From Parus major (Eukaryota; Chordata; Aves; Passeriformes; Paridae): DNA of 64,000 nt. The notes under the pieces were generated by a model, which did no database searches, had not been told where the DNA came from, and was given only the letters and a program-made list of their open reading frames with translations. Shown here in pieces: positions 27,401 through 39,304 of this stretch. Both the position numbers and the translations under genes were made by a program. The stretch covers positions 108,867,331 to 108,931,330 of the forward strand of contig NC_031770.1 of NCBI RefSeq assembly GCF_001522545.3, given 5' to 3'. The first letter of the stretch is position 1; each line of letters begins with the position of its first letter.

Positions 27401-30400
27401 TCTTGCCTGCTGCAGGCACTAAGTGTTGGACTGAAGATGGGCACCTGGAGGAGAACAGGCCTGGGTCCTACACAGGGTCTTCCCTGGCCTTAAATCAGAA
27501 TCTTCTCTGATTGTGCTCAGGGAATGATGAGTGCTGCCAGACCCAGAGGTGGAGCTGAGACCATATTTCTTTTCCAGCTAGTGTAGAGGTGCTGGGGTCA
27601 GATCAGCTTCCAGCCTGGACTTCTGCCTCCACTGCAGTCAGCTGGACATCTTCTGCAACGGTGTCCAGTCATCTCACCTGCATAGCCCAAGAAATCTGAC
27701 TAAAACAGGTCTAATAAAGATGTCTACATCAGTGTAACTATAATTTCTCTCTAAACTCTATTGGCTGAACATTCTGGTCTAGATCTCCACCAGAATGGGA
27801 GATCAGCCAATCAATACACAGTAGACACACTGTGGACAACTAAACTTAATGAAGGCAAAGAAATCATAATTCCCATCCCCTAAATCCACCAGTCCTCACA
27901 GCCAGATTGTCTCAACCCCTACTTGTTTTCTCGAGATTAAATATCTTGGGTTTGGAAGGGACCTTAAATCTCATCTTATTCCCATGCCCTGCCATGGGGG
28001 ATCTAGGGTCTCTAATGTCCCTTCCAACCCAAACCATTCCAGGATTCTATGATATGATGTCAGAAATCTGAAGAGATTTTTTATGACCATAGAGAAATCA
28101 GAAGGATCACATAAATGTCTATTATTAAAATAAGTTCTAAGACATTGAAAGACTTTTTGAAGAGCTCTAACATCAGATATCTACAGTGGAATTTGATCCA
28201 GCCTCTACTATACTGGGGTGGAAGAGTTTTCTTTAGGAATAAATTCCCTACTGCTGTTCATTGTAGAGCTGTGTACTCCACTTTCTCATGATGTTACTTG
28301 TTCTATGTTAATAATTAAGACCAGGGTTTACAGCCTGGCACAGGTCAGATAGAAGCAGCTTTTTACCCATTTCTTCTGTCTTAAATCTCCAAGTTCACAC
28401 TTCTCTCTGAAGTTTTTCCACTGAGTATTAGTTGACCGAGATCTGTAAATGTGTCCAACCTGGAGTACAGCATGGCCCCATGAAGGGATCAGAAGTGCTG
28501 GGTTTGCTCAAACTCCAAACTCAAAGTTCACACAAAGCACAGAACAGGAAATCTTCAAAGGAGCTGACAGTGAGCCTGAAAACTTCTGGATTTTGCACAG
28601 CCTTACACAAAAAAACAGAGACTTTTGTGCACCCCTCTTTGTGCAGCTGCTGTCTGAGATGTTCTGATTTCAAAAACTCAGTGTTCCATGAGGAATGATT
28701 TTCCAATATTATTTCAGCATGAACAGATGATTTAGACCCATAAATTTATAGCAGCAAATATTTTTCACTACCTGGGCCAGGGTCATTTTATGTTTTTTTT
28801 TTCATTCAACATTTTCCCTTTTCAATACATTTTAGAGGATCTTACTGCAGGGAAGTTACTTTGGTAACTTCTCTTGTCAGTATGTTGTTGAAGTTATATT
28901 GCTACCTTCAAATAACTTCAAGTATATTGATACAAGCAGATAAAAGTAGTGCCAGAGAGGAGCATTGTCCATCTGTGCTTCTCTTTACCTGCAGAATTTC
29001 TGGGTTTTTTTTCTGCCTAGTCTAACCAAACACTAATCCAAACTATTCCTGGGGACAATGGTACATATATTCACCAATAAAAGTGTAAGTTTAGAATTCC
29101 TAGAAGCACCAGCCCCTATTATAGCCCAGTCAGGTGCCTTGCCTGTGTTACAAATTTAGATTTAGGGAAGTCCTGCCTTGCCAGGGCTGTATCCCAATCG
29201 TCATGGGCTAAGTGTTGGGGTAGCTCAGATTTCTAAGCATTACATAAGTCTGTGTTCAGGAAGAGGTGATGTGTTGAAGGGCTGTCCAAGCTGTCCTTCA
29301 GCTCTTCTTTGAGCTGGATAAGTTAGGAGAGACATTAAAGATCATCTTGTTCCAACCTCTCTGCCATGGGCAGTGGCACTTTCCACCAGACCAGGCTGCT
29401 CAAAGCCCCACTCAACCTGGTCTTGAGTACAGAGTCCTGTGGGTTGTATCTGACCTGAAAGTCACCACTTGAGTTACCCCACCCCCAGTTTCTGATGAAA
29501 AATTCATCATGAAGTCATGGAGCAAGCAATAAAAAAACCCTGGAAAAACCATTTCTATTACTAAGTGCTGAGACTTTTTGTCCAGACACAGGAGCGTCTC
29601 TTTATTGTTCTCTAAAGGCTGATCTGTGCAAAGAATTTTTGAGTTTACTACAAAAGAGACCAAAGTCAGCATATCAGAATTTAAAAAGAACCTGAAATTT
29701 TCTCTAGCTTTAATGAGAAGAACCTATTTTTCTCACCCTTTACTTTCAAAGTGGAGAGACCATGAGGATCACCAGGAGAGTAAAGAGTGAGAAGAGTGCC
29801 AGATCACTGGTGACCTGAAGAATCCGTGTATCCTCACTCTGCTAATGTGTGAAATCATCTAAAGGTTTAATCAACAGCATTCCCCAGCTTCAGTTTAAGA
29901 ACCTTAGAGTAATTCAGCTGTCTGGGCAATGTGGAGATCTCTGGTCATTTTAGGTGTGAAGAGACATCCTGTTTTACATGCATCTGCTACTCAGATCAGC
30001 ATTTAGGGTATCCCTCCAACTGGACCACATATCCAAATCAATAAGACAGTATTTTTTTTAAAATTATTTTAGGCAATATTTCTCTCCCATTGAGTGAAGA
30101 GAGCTCACACCTTCTTCTCTCTTCCATTCCATTGTCATATCTGAGATTCAGCCAGGAAACTGAGAGTCACACTTATATGTCTTCATGTCTTTGTCTTCTT
30201 AACCTGCCCTTGCTTCAGAACAGCTTTGTTCCTTGTTATTGATTTTGTGGTTTTTTTTTTAATTTTTAGCAGAATTATTTTCTTGTTTCCCAAAAATCTC
30301 ATGTAAACTAGAGTTAGCAGAAAACCCATTTAAAAAAACCCCAAAAAACCCCAAAAGACACATTCTTTGCTGGAAAACCAAAATCAGAACACATAAACCT

Positions 30401-33400
30401 TTAAAATAGAGGACTTTCTGAGATTATACTCATGAGATCTGTGTCTTGTTTTATACATACAGACTTTCTGACCTCATCAAACACCTTCCTAGCCTCACCT
30501 TCTTCACTTGTAAAATTGGATATAGACACATCTTCTACATTTGATTTTGAGACACTTGTGTCTCTAAGAATCTGTGGTGCTTGCAAATTTCTGATATCCT
30601 ACTAATGCTATCCATCACACAGGGAAAGGAGAGTATTCACTGATTACTACACTTGTATTTGATCCTTTAACTTCAAGGCTACATTTCATCAAGATGAAAA
30701 TAACACCCAGATCTTCTGTTTTATATATAAGATAAAGACAGCAAAACGGCAAAGGGAAAACTACTTTCTTGTAAGCGACACTTCTTTCACTGCAGAAACC
30801 TTTTAAAAACAGACACACAAAAAATAACAGGTTCAGAATACTAAAGTTGGGTAATGAAAGCAATCAGCATCCTCATGGATTATTCTGTGTTCTGTTGAGC
30901 CATCCAGCTGATATGAAACACCCTTCCTGTGAAACTGTTTGAGACAGAGTTTTGTCGCTTAGCTCCTCGCTGAGCCTGGAGCTGTCAGCCTCCTGCCAGT
31001 GCCTGGCATCACACTGACGGGGTGACACGAAAAGTGACAGACAAGAAACCAGAGTCTCAGGCTTTGGGAGCAGTGAGAATGTAACATCCTTCTTTCTGAA
31101 GGGGAAAATGGAGCAATGAAATGGATTTTGAAGCTCAGTGTGTTTTTTAAACTGCAACAAGAAGCTAAGCCCAAAGACTTGCTTGTGAGTTGCCTACAAA
31201 GATGTGCTCACCCCCTTTTATACATTGTTCTTTCTTTTATTTTTTTACACTTCTTTGCTTATCAGGAGGTAGGGCAGCTTCTGTCATAATTCCAGAGGTC
31301 CCAGTCCACAGCAGCAGCCTCCTGTTTGGATACAGGGACTGGAGGAAGCCTGGTGCACAATGAAGTTTATGGTGAAACACCTCTGGTGCCATCTAGAGTT
31401 CTCTGATTTCCAGGAGCTCCCTCAATCTTTGGATTTTGTTTACTGAGAGGAACATCACTGGTGCCTAGTGCTGAGGGAACTACAAATTGTTTCATTCTTT
31501 TTTCCTTTTTTCAGATTTTATTTTTACTTTTTTTCCTTGTCTCCTCATTTATCGTAAGTGTTAGAGTGCCTTCTTCTGGGATCTTTCCCTCACTTTCTTT
31601 CCAAGGGGTTACTTCTTTGGTCTTTCAATATCCAGAGCTCAATCACCTTGTCTTGCTCCCCTGATGAACTAAATCCTTTCTAATTTCTAATATTGTTAAA
31701 GGTTTTTTTCATAGGTTGCATGATACCATAGTCCCTTAAAGTCACAATTTATGGAGTAAAGAAAACAGATGAAAATCTGTTTTGTTTTTTTATCTGATTC
31801 ATTAAAAACTAGATTCCATAATCATGAAATTCCATGATCATAAAATCCATATAAAAAAAAAAATCTATACATTCATCAAAGAAGGGGAAAAATCTTGGGG
31901 ATGCTTAGATTTTCAACACAGCACTTAAAATTTCTTAAAGCATTTCAGGCACTTGTGTTTTCCAAAAGAAAAAAGAATGCCCTCTCCTCCTTTCCAAATT
32001 AAAAGGCTACGAAACTGATTGCACTTTGTCATGAGCTTGTTTATAAATGTTAATTCTCAGTCATTCTCATTTGAGGAAGGCAATAGGGCTTCTCAGCTAC
32101 ATTTCCTCACTGGGAAAATTTATGTGTGGTAGTAAATTGAATGAACCTCATCTGTTTCTTTTCCTTCCCATAAAGTAAAGATGAACCGCTAAATGGTTTA
32201 ATCTTTGGGCTACAGCTCAGAAATACTCCACAGCTTTTGAAGTTTCAGGTCTGTTGCCTGGGCAATTCTTCTTAGAGTGGAAAATTAGTCCCAAAGCCTG
32301 AAATTTACAGATCCAAAATAGAATATCTTAAATTTGGGGCATCAGCTGTAACACTCTCCTCCTACTTTTTCCATGGCTTTTACACATGGTAGAAGGAGGT
32401 CCATCTGCTTAGGAGGACATGTCCTTAATACACTATGAACAGAAGGAAAACATGAGGGCCTAGTTTGAAGGCAACTTCTGTACTGTTTCCTACTCTGATC
32501 CTATAGACTTCTTATCCCTGTAATATGCACTGCCCACGTTCTGATTTTTTGACTATCAAGTCAAGTTGTGTCGTAGTTAGACCTTCTGAGCTTCTGAAGT
32601 AAAGTTATCACCATTTAACTTTCTGGGTAGCCTTCACAAGAGAGACCTTGAAATCAACAGAAGCACCTCAAAGTCAGTATTGTCACCTCTATATTCAGAT
32701 GTTTCTTGTGTCAGCGAAGAGATACAAATATTTTACCATTTCTTTTACAGCCATTAAACATCATCCCATATCTCACCATCTGCCATCAGCTTCGTGCTGC
32801 TGAATTTGAATAATCACGGCGTTTTCACACTCAAAGTTCTGAGATAAACTGACCAATAAGTTCAAGCTTGATTTGTCTTCATTATTATTGTTTTAAAGGG
32901 CATATTTATTTTAAATGAGGGTGCAAACATCCAGTGCAGATGGCCTCTTCCCTATCCCACACTGAGAGGGAAGCTGTTTCTTTTGCTTCGTGTTGGAGCT
33001 TCACCAGCCTGGGGTAGGAAGGAGCCCTTGAGGTGGTTGCCAAACGAGACTCTGAGCCTTCAGGCACTCTTGGATCTTTTCACTTTTAAGTAAGGCCATC
33101 ATTAAAACATGAGCAGACATAATTGCATCATAGCACTGGGCAGAATTAGAGGCAGGTCTGGATGTCCTTAAGCACCAGGCTTTGTAATGTGTTGGCCTGA
33201 TATTCATTGCCCTCTCTCTGCAGTCTCCAGCACCAGAGTCACAGATTTCAGCCTTGCCTCTCAGAACAATAAAGCTGGTTTATAGGAGCTGTAGTGGGAA
33301 GCTCTATAAAGATCAGAATACCCAGAAGACTCCATTATGAAACCACCAAGTTTACTTTCAGACTTATAAACCCAAATGAGAGTATGATAATGAAAGCAAC

Positions 33401-36400
33401 TGCTTTCATAGGTGTGGAGCATACCAAAATGAACCAATTTCAGTGTGAGCTCAATTAGCCTGGAAAATCAGGCAGCTAAATTTGACTTTCAGGAAACACA
33501 TTTGATTGCTTTGCCATTAATCTTCTCTGATTTAAATGTAAAATCAGATTTTCTCCCAAACTTGAAACTTACTTTCATCAGCAAAGGGAAATTATCCAAC
33601 TTTCTTGGATTTTTCAAAGACTTTAACTTGCAGAGAAGTAAGGACCACCAAAATTAGAGCAAGGGGAATTACTGATAGAAATGTAAGATAAAGTAGAAGA
33701 TAATATCTCTCGGCCTTTTTGTGCTCATTACCTAAAGTGAGCCTAATAAAATACACCCTCACAGGAGCTTGGCAAGAAGGGCTGGTTAGAAATTTTCTGT
33801 AAAATTATTTCTCATAATAAGCTTCATGGGAAAATTAAAAGGTTCTGCATATCCCCATTTGAGAAGAATATATTCATCAAGAACTGAAAGCAGAGTTACC
33901 ACGAGACTGCAGCACCATTTCACTAAAAAGTTGGCTTTTTAATAAGAAACACAAGGCTATGTTGGTGAGAGCTGCCATATTTAATGATTACTGGTAACTA
34001 AAAGGCTAAACTGTAAAGGAAATAGACCCTTTACTCACTCCAAAACATTCTTTTCCTATGAGCATTAGTTTTTAAACCAAAAGTTTCCGTTTCTGCTCTG
34101 GATAAAGTAGAAATATTTCGGTGCTTTTATGTATGCTGTATGTCTGAGCTCCTCATGTAGTCAATGAAGATCTAGGGCAAGATAGAGATGAGCCTTTTCA
34201 GGTGCTATTAGGTATTCCATCAGTCTCTGCTGCTTTAAAAGGGTCCTGGTCCCCTTTAACCCCTCTGTAACCTGTTCACATGACACAGATGTCTGGGTAT
34301 CACAGAACATCCCAAATAACACCCAAATCGTATTTTTATTTAGGATGGATCCATCAGTGTAGCCAGGAGAATAGTGCAGCTCACCATCAAGGAAACACAT
34401 CCATTTAATGTGTTAATTCACTCTCCAGACTTCTCTGACTGTATTGAATAAAGCCCCAGGGCTCAATTCATTTGAGTAAACAATTTCAGATACACAAGGG
34501 TAACCTGCCCAGTGTTAAAACATCTAGAAGCCGTCTGGACTTCAGTCCTATATCATATCTATCAAATCTGTGCAGATGTCCCAAATGTCACAGGACATAT
34601 CAGATCACTGTAGACTCTTAAAGACAGGAAAAATGACATCAAGTCCCCTTTGATGGTAACAGGAGTTTGGCACTGTTGGTGTTTACACCTACATGTTACC
34701 CTTATATACCTTAATATCAGATTTTGTCCAATTCTGCTATTTTGTACAGTCTTGTTCAGCATTTCAGAACATTAAACTTTGTTCCTACCCCTAGAGATAA
34801 TTTCTGAGACAATCCCTCTAAGTTTTGAAGGCGGTGTTCCCACTTTACCTCTCAGGGTCTATTGAGCTGTCAAACAAACACAGTATCATTCCTTTTGTTC
34901 CCAGACTGAAAGTTTCAAAGATTGTAGGCCAGAAGGTTTCTTTTCCATTTAATCCTGTATTAAACTTACAATTTACTTGACATTCTCAGTCTCTACAGTG
35001 CCCTGAAAGCAGGTTGTAATCAGCTGGGTCTTTCTTCCCAGCTAACAAGTGACAGGACAAGAGGAAACAACCTCGAGTTGAGCCAGGAGAGGTTTAATTG
35101 GATATTGGGAAAAACTTAACTGAAAGGGTGGTCAGGTATTGGAAAAGGTGCCCAGGGAAGTGGTGGGTTCACCATCCCAGAAAGTGTCCAATAATCACTT
35201 GGATGTGGCTTTTGGGGACATGGTTTAGTGGTGTGTCCAACAACGCTGGGTTCATGGTTGGACTCGATGATCTTGGTGGTATTTTCCAATCTAAATGATT
35301 CTATGATTATGTGATTTCCATCTACTGGAAATGAGAAAATGAATGAATGCAGATATTGACAGCTTCTATAATACATACACTAGTTTATTTTACTGGCAAG
35401 ATCAGAAAGATTTTTATGTGTCTTAGTACAGTCAATTCCCCAAATCAGGACCCAAAAGATCACACAAGCAGTGTAAAAATCATGCAATAACATAACTAGC
35501 AATGATACCTTTAATTTCCTTTTTCTTGCTTAATTTTTTTCCAAACTCCATCACATTTTCATTTCTCTGGATTTCTGAAGACGAGAAGTTATGATAAAAT
35601 GCAACACAAAATCACTAAATCACCTGACTCCTAAATTAACTTGAAAGGGCTTAAAATACTCATAGCTATGCTACTGCTGATCTAGTCTTTGCAACTATTT
35701 AAAACATGACTTACAATGATAATGATTTTTATATTTCTGGTATGCCAGGCATACCTAAAAACAAAATAAAATCAAACTGAGGTATGTTTACCTCCTTTTA
35801 ATGCTAAATTATAAAGACCCATATATTGATACAAGTCCAAACTCTAAACATCCAAACTTTATGTGTTATTATTAATTGATGTCTGCAAAATATTGCTTGT
35901 AAATTTTTAATTATCATTTTACTCACATTACTAACTAGGGATAAATATAAATTCCTGCTTTGAAAAGTGCTTGGAGACTGATGGATAAACATTCTAAATG
36001 CTAGTTATTTGTAAATAGCCTTTTGGAGACCTTTTATAAAAGGCTATGCAACTCCCAATCTGATACGAAGAATTTTCCATACTGAGCACTCATTTTGGTC
36101 AGACTTCACATATTTTTGGCCTCTTCCCTAAGATGCCAGCTTTCCTATCCAATCAGTTTCCCACGTCTAACAGACAGAAAGGTGACCCAAAAAAATATAT
36201 TGAAGCCTTTTCCATGTGGGTTTTTTGATACTTACACCATCCTACCAATTGCCCATGTCCTGTAAAACCTCTTTTTCTTTAGACCTTACATTTTCATTTT
36301 TTTCTAAAAATCCTGGGAAGACTGAGAAGCCAAAGTGCAGAGGAGATAGGTCACTGAAGTGAAATATTCCTATTTCTGACCCTTTCATGGGTCTCTGCAT

Positions 36401-38671
36401 CAGGTCAGGATTTACTGATGTGGTTCCCAAGACAGCCAAGGAGTCTCTGTAGGGACAAAATCTTAACTAGCAGGGAATGGGAAACAGTTGTTTATCCTTG
36501 TCACAATCACTGTGATGTGGGTTTTCTTTTCCCCTCACCTAAACCAATACAAAGTATTGATTTCCCAAAAATGCCCATGAACTCAAAAATTAGCTTCTGT
36601 TCATCTTCTTTCTTCTTTGAGAAGAAGAAAGAATTCTTATTTATTTCTTAAAATAATTGAAATCACTTCTGAAAATTTCAATGGCATTTCAACCTTTGAA
36701 ATAATTTTTAATTTATGTTTCTAAATGAAAACTAAAAATCTGGGGGATTAGAGCAGAATTTTTTGTTTTCACATACCACTCACCAAAATGAATCATTATA
36801 ACAAGGAGAACAACTTGGTTGCCCATAATAACTTTAGGGATTTTGGCCCTTTCATGATCATTTTATACTGCATAAATGATATTTAGGCAAATGGCACCAA
36901 AGTCAGTTGTCTAAGAACTGTTTCTAGTGGCACATCCCATATCCTATGGCAGCTGGGACATCCTGCAGTCTTCCATCCAGCTCTGGGGTCCCCAGCACAG
37001 GAAAGATGTGGAGCAGTTGGAGAAAGTCAGAGGAGTCCACGAGGATGGTTAGATGGCTGGAGAAGTTCTGCTACAAGGAAAGGCTGGGAGGATTGGGATG
37101 GTTCAGCCTGGAGAAGAAAAGGCTCTGGGGAGACCTTAGAGCCCTTTGCAATACCCTAACAGGCTCCATGCTAGCTGGAGAAGGAATTTGGATAAGGGCA
37201 TAGAGTGTCAGGAAAAGGAGGAATGGCTTTCCACTGACAGAGGGAAGAGTTAGATGGGATATTGTGAAGAAATTCCTTTCTTTGAGGAGGAGAGGCCCTG
37301 GCACAGGTTTCCCAGAGAAGCTGTGGCTGCCCCAGGATCTCTGGAAGTGTTCAAGGCCAGGCTAGATGGGGCTGGGAGTAACCTGGGATAATAGAAGATG
37401 TCCCTGCCCCTGGCAGGGGGATGGAAGGAGATGGTCTTAAAGGTCTCTTCCAGCCCAGACAATTCTGGGATTCTTTAATTTTGACAGAGATTGTATCGAA
37501 GAGATGGGACTTGTGGAAAACTTGCACATCTCTGGATCCACAGGTGGCAGCTAGGAACAATGGCAATCAAAATTCAGTATTTAAAAAACCACCTAATTTA
37601 GATGTTTAGATTAAAGGTGCAACATGACAAATCCATACCAGTAAATTCAGCACAACTAGGGAAACGTCACTAGAACTGTGTTATTTTTGCCAGTAATGGG
37701 TTAGGATTGTCCATTAATTCAGCCTGGCTAAACCAGCACTATGTGAAACATTTTCTGTTCATCGCTTGAGCGAGGGTATTGGCCAAGGATGTTGGCCAGG
37801 GTCTATCCCCAACAGGAACTTCAGATCTCACCCTGTTGGGTGGTCCAGGAGTTAAGCAGCATGGATATAGCCAAATTGTGCCAATAATGCTGAGGGCTGG
37901 AGATGGTATCCTTGGCTTTGCTGAATTTCTGAGTACAGTGCTGTCATATCTTCATGTAGAATAACCAGGTCATGTTTAAGAGCTGTAATATCACAGGTGG
38001 TTGGAAAAGAACTCCAAGATCACCAAATCAACCAAACATAATCCAGAATTGAGAATAAACCACGCAGAATTCCTTTTATTTACCCAAGAAAGAGGAGCCA
38101 GACTTCATGACACAGGACATGGTGTTGGAGAGCCAATTCTGTTTTGGCTTCTCTGAAATCAACAGCCCTGTGTCAGTCTGCACCTGCTGTGAGTCTGTCC
38201 CATGGTGTTTCAGAACTGAGGCTCCACCAAAAACAACCTTTAAAGCTGTATGCAGTCTGCTCTTTGGCTCTATTCCTCTCTTTTCAGTTTCTCCCACAGG
38301 TAATAAATAGTTTAGGGAGCAAATCCTGAATTTCACTGTAGCAAAATGAGTGTACTGTAAACTCCTCAGTGTTTGTGAGCGCATTGATATTTATGTGTGT
38401 GTGTGTGTTTCTTTCCCTTTTCTTTTTCTTCTGTCTCCTTCCCATTTGTAGTTTGATCACTCATGGTTTTGGAACTCCTGCAATATGTGCTGCCCTAAGC
38501 ACTTTCCAAACTGTTCTCAGTGAAATGCTGAACTACTTGGAAAAGCACACATCGCACAAAAACGGAGGAGCGGCGGAATCCGGCCAAGGACACGCCAACT
38601 CGGAGAAAGCCCCCCTGCGGAAAACTTCAGAGGCTGCTGTGAAAGAGGGCAAAACAGAAAAGACAGACTAG
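9266..38671 (+). CDS. TFAP2D: TFAP2D (transcription factor AP-2 delta), 3' part of gene, five exons
   Basis: AP-2 family nuclear transcription factor; it binds GCC-N3-GGC-like sites as a dimer. Joined exons 9266-9431, 12106-12224, 19556-19697, 25449-25562 and 38452-38671 total 761 nt and read without a stop to TAG at 38669. About 252 residues are visible, against about 450 for the full vertebrate protein, so roughly the first 200 residues (transactivation part) are missing from the window. The visible part holds the basic region and the helix-span-helix dimerisation domain. The delta paralogue is identified by [14 protein letters not shown] in the first exon (alpha and beta differ before FCSVPGRL), and by a C-terminus ending KTEKTD instead of the EEKHRK-type end of alpha and beta. 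All introns are GT-AG and phases agree across every junction. No frameshift or premature stop is seen. Paralogue identity rests on remembered family sequences, not a search. Confidence 0.95.
9432..12105 (+). other. TFAP2D: TFAP2D intron
   Basis: GT-AG intron of 2674 bases with donor GTAAGT and a pyrimidine-rich acceptor. AT-rich unique sequence; no repeat family or other gene recognised. Confidence 0.85.
12106..12224 (+). CDS. TFAP2D: TFAP2D coding exon (probably exon 5)
   Basis: Acceptor CTCTCGTGACAG, donor GTAGGG, 119 nt, the usual size of this AP-2 exon. It completes the split Arg and reads [20 protein letters not shown] then [19 protein letters not shown], ending in the first base of a Gly codon. 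This is the basic, DNA-contacting core: AKSKNGGR and [10 protein letters not shown] are signature stretches of all AP-2 proteins. The [10 protein letters not shown] variant is the delta form as I remember it (beta has SLREKLEKIG). Confidence 0.96.
13019..13135 (-). mobile_element. CR1 LINE 3' fragment
   Basis: ACAGAATTACAGAATTACAG followed by GAGGTTGGAGGACACCTCTGG and CCTGCTCAAAGCAGGGTCA matches the inverted 3' end of a CR1 subfamily. The terminal octamer-like unit is repeated. Confidence 0.75.
13441..13689 (+). mobile_element. CR1 LINE 3' end
   Basis: GGCTTTAAACTGAAAG…, GTGAGGGTGGTGAGGTCCTG…, TGTCCCTGCCCATGGCAGGG and CTTCCAACCCAGACCATTCC…ATGATTCTGGGATTCTATG: 3' UTR and tail of CR1 in forward orientation. 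It lies about 300 bp from an inverted CR1 fragment. Long minus-strand open frames here are shadows. Confidence 0.9.
15570..15980. promoter_or_regulatory. GC-rich intronic island in TFAP2D
   Basis: A 400-base block clearly richer in GC than the AT-rich DNA on both sides, in the intron between the 119- and 142-nt exons. No repeat family recognised. Open on several frames by composition only. Possible enhancer or alternative promoter; unproven. Confidence 0.2.
19471..19518. repeat. (AAT/ATG/AAC)n microsatellite
   Basis: Trinucleotide run AACAATAATAAC…ATGATGATGATGATAATAAT just left of a TFAP2D 3' splice site. Confidence 0.9.
19556..19697 (+). CDS. TFAP2D: TFAP2D coding exon (probably exon 6)
   Basis: Acceptor TTTGACCGCAG, donor GTAAGG, 142 nt, as in other AP-2 genes. 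It reads [20 protein letters not shown] then [20 protein letters not shown] and KKMILAT, ending with AA of a split Lys. It encodes the first helix of the helix-span-helix dimerisation domain. An (AAT/ATG)n microsatellite sits only about 40 bp upstream of the acceptor. Confidence 0.96.
19698..25448 (+). other. TFAP2D: TFAP2D intron
   Basis: GT-AG intron of 5751 bases. Mostly unique sequence with a (CATC)n run at 24.79 kb and a degenerate local duplication at 21.92-22.01 kb (two copies of GGGGAAAG.rCAAArTTATTTCCACA about 62 bases apart). No CR1 recognised. Confidence 0.85.
24790..24847. repeat. (CATC)n microsatellite
   Basis: About 14 tetranucleotide units with one CATT variant near the left end. 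Confidence 0.95.
25449..25562 (+). CDS. TFAP2D: TFAP2D coding exon (probably exon 7)
   Basis: Acceptor CCTTTTAG, donor GTATGA, 114 nt. It completes the split Lys and reads [20 protein letters not shown] then [17 protein letters not shown], ending in AG of a split Ser. This is the span between the dimerisation helices. SRPTPILD and the [10 protein letters not shown] junction are conserved in the family. The FQDLLSQ wording is closer to delta than to alpha or beta (FTDLLAQ). Confidence 0.95.
27946..28052. mobile_element. CR1 tail in head-on inverted (hairpin) arrangement
   Basis: TTGGGTTTGGAAGGGACCTTAA to CCATGCCCTGCCATGGGG reads as CR1 on the minus strand. It is followed immediately by TCTCTAATGTCCCTTCCAAC and CCAAACCATTCCAGGATTCTATG on the plus strand. 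The turn lies at about 27990-28005. Confidence 0.7.
29325..29430 (-). mobile_element. CR1 LINE 3' fragment
   Basis: ATTAAAGATCATCTTGTTCC, CTGCCATGGGCAGTGGCACTT and GACCAGGCTGCTCAAAGCCCC are the reverse complement of the CR1 3' region; the extreme tail is missing. Confidence 0.85.
34993..35315 (+). mobile_element. CR1 LINE 3' end
   Basis: CCCTGAAAGCAGGTTGTAAT, CTTCCCAGCTAACAAGTGAC, GGACATGGTTTAGTGG and TTGGACTCGATGATCTTGGTGG followed by CTAAATGATTCTATGATTATG: a CR1 subfamily different from the CCATGGCAGGG type found elsewhere in the window. Confidence 0.9.
36945..37478 (+). mobile_element. CR1 LINE 3' end, about 530 bp
   Basis: Starts in the ORF2 end region (CCAGCTCTGGGGTCCCCAGC…GGATGGTTCAGCCTGGAGAAG) and continues through CCCAGAGAAGCTGTGGCTGC to GTCTCTTCCAGCCCAGACAATTCTGGGATTC. 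One of the longest CR1 copies in the window; no intact reverse transcriptase. Confidence 0.9.
38452..38671 (+). CDS. TFAP2D: TFAP2D terminal coding exon (probably exon 8)
   Basis: Acceptor CCCATTTGTAG. The exon completes the split Ser, reads [20 protein letters not shown] then [19 protein letters not shown], and ends …[14 protein letters not shown] with TAG at 38669-38671. It carries the last dimerisation helix ([17 protein letters not shown]) and a polar, Lys-rich tail specific to the delta paralogue. Local GC content rises over the tail (about 38560-38640) relative to the AT-rich intron on its left. It is preceded by a short TG run and a long pyrimidine tract that would serve as the splice tract. 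Confidence 0.96.
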
Positions 38672-38770
38672 CTACATCAAACAGAATCTATTTCGAGAGA
38701 GTCTTGCTGCTGATATTTTTTTTAAATATATATATCATTGAGGGCAATTTATCTCCAGTGGACCAAATCC

Positions 38771-38801
<31 letters not shown>

Positions 38802-38860
38802 AAAAAGAAAAAAATAGTAAAAAAGAAAATAAAAAGAAAATAAAAAAGAAAGATTAAAAC
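38771..38860. repeat. A-rich tract in the TFAP2D 3' UTR
   Basis: 24 A, then 7 G, then AAAAAG/AAAAT-type low-complexity sequence, 100 bases after the stop codon. Homopolymer lengths are prone to assembly error. Confidence 0.85.
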
Positions 38861-39298
38861 AGAGAGAAAGAGAGAGCGTGCGAGAGGAAAGTATTCAACC
38901 CTAAGAACAGCAGTGTACAGTAATTGTGTGATGAAATTGTCACTTTTTTAAAATTTATGTTGCTCTAAACTGCTTTTTTGTGCACGTAGTATTTGATTGT
39001 TCTGAATGATACACTAACACTGTTTTTTATAAGCACTTCTGGACTTGGCTGAGGTGGCACGTGAAATTTGAAGCACTTTCTTCTCCGGCAGCAGAATTAG
39101 GGCCAGTGCATCGTTGTGGGACATGCGGTTCCAGCATCCTGACTTTGCTTGCATGCTGGATAGATTGAAAGAAGGGCTTCCTCTGGTCCATCAGCAATGC
39201 CTGATCTACTCACCACTGGGAAAACAATATGGAAATCTGGCAAAAGAGGAATTCTTGGGTCATGGGACAAATGAACCGTCCTGTACATGGGAATGTAC

Positions 39299-39304
39299 AA
39301 TAAA
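39299..39304 (+). promoter_or_regulatory. Candidate poly(A) signal for TFAP2D
   Basis: AATAAA in the context TGTACAATAAAGCTGCAC, about 630 bases past the stop codon, with a GT-rich stretch shortly downstream. It is the first canonical hexamer outside the A-rich tract of the UTR. Confidence 0.4.

Larger units (their letters stand above)
25563..38451 (+). other. TFAP2D: TFAP2D last intron
   Basis: GT-AG intron of 12889 bases, the longest complete one in the window. It contains CR1 copies at 27.95, 29.33, 34.99 and 36.95 kb and otherwise AT-rich unique sequence. No other gene seen on either strand. Confidence 0.85.
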
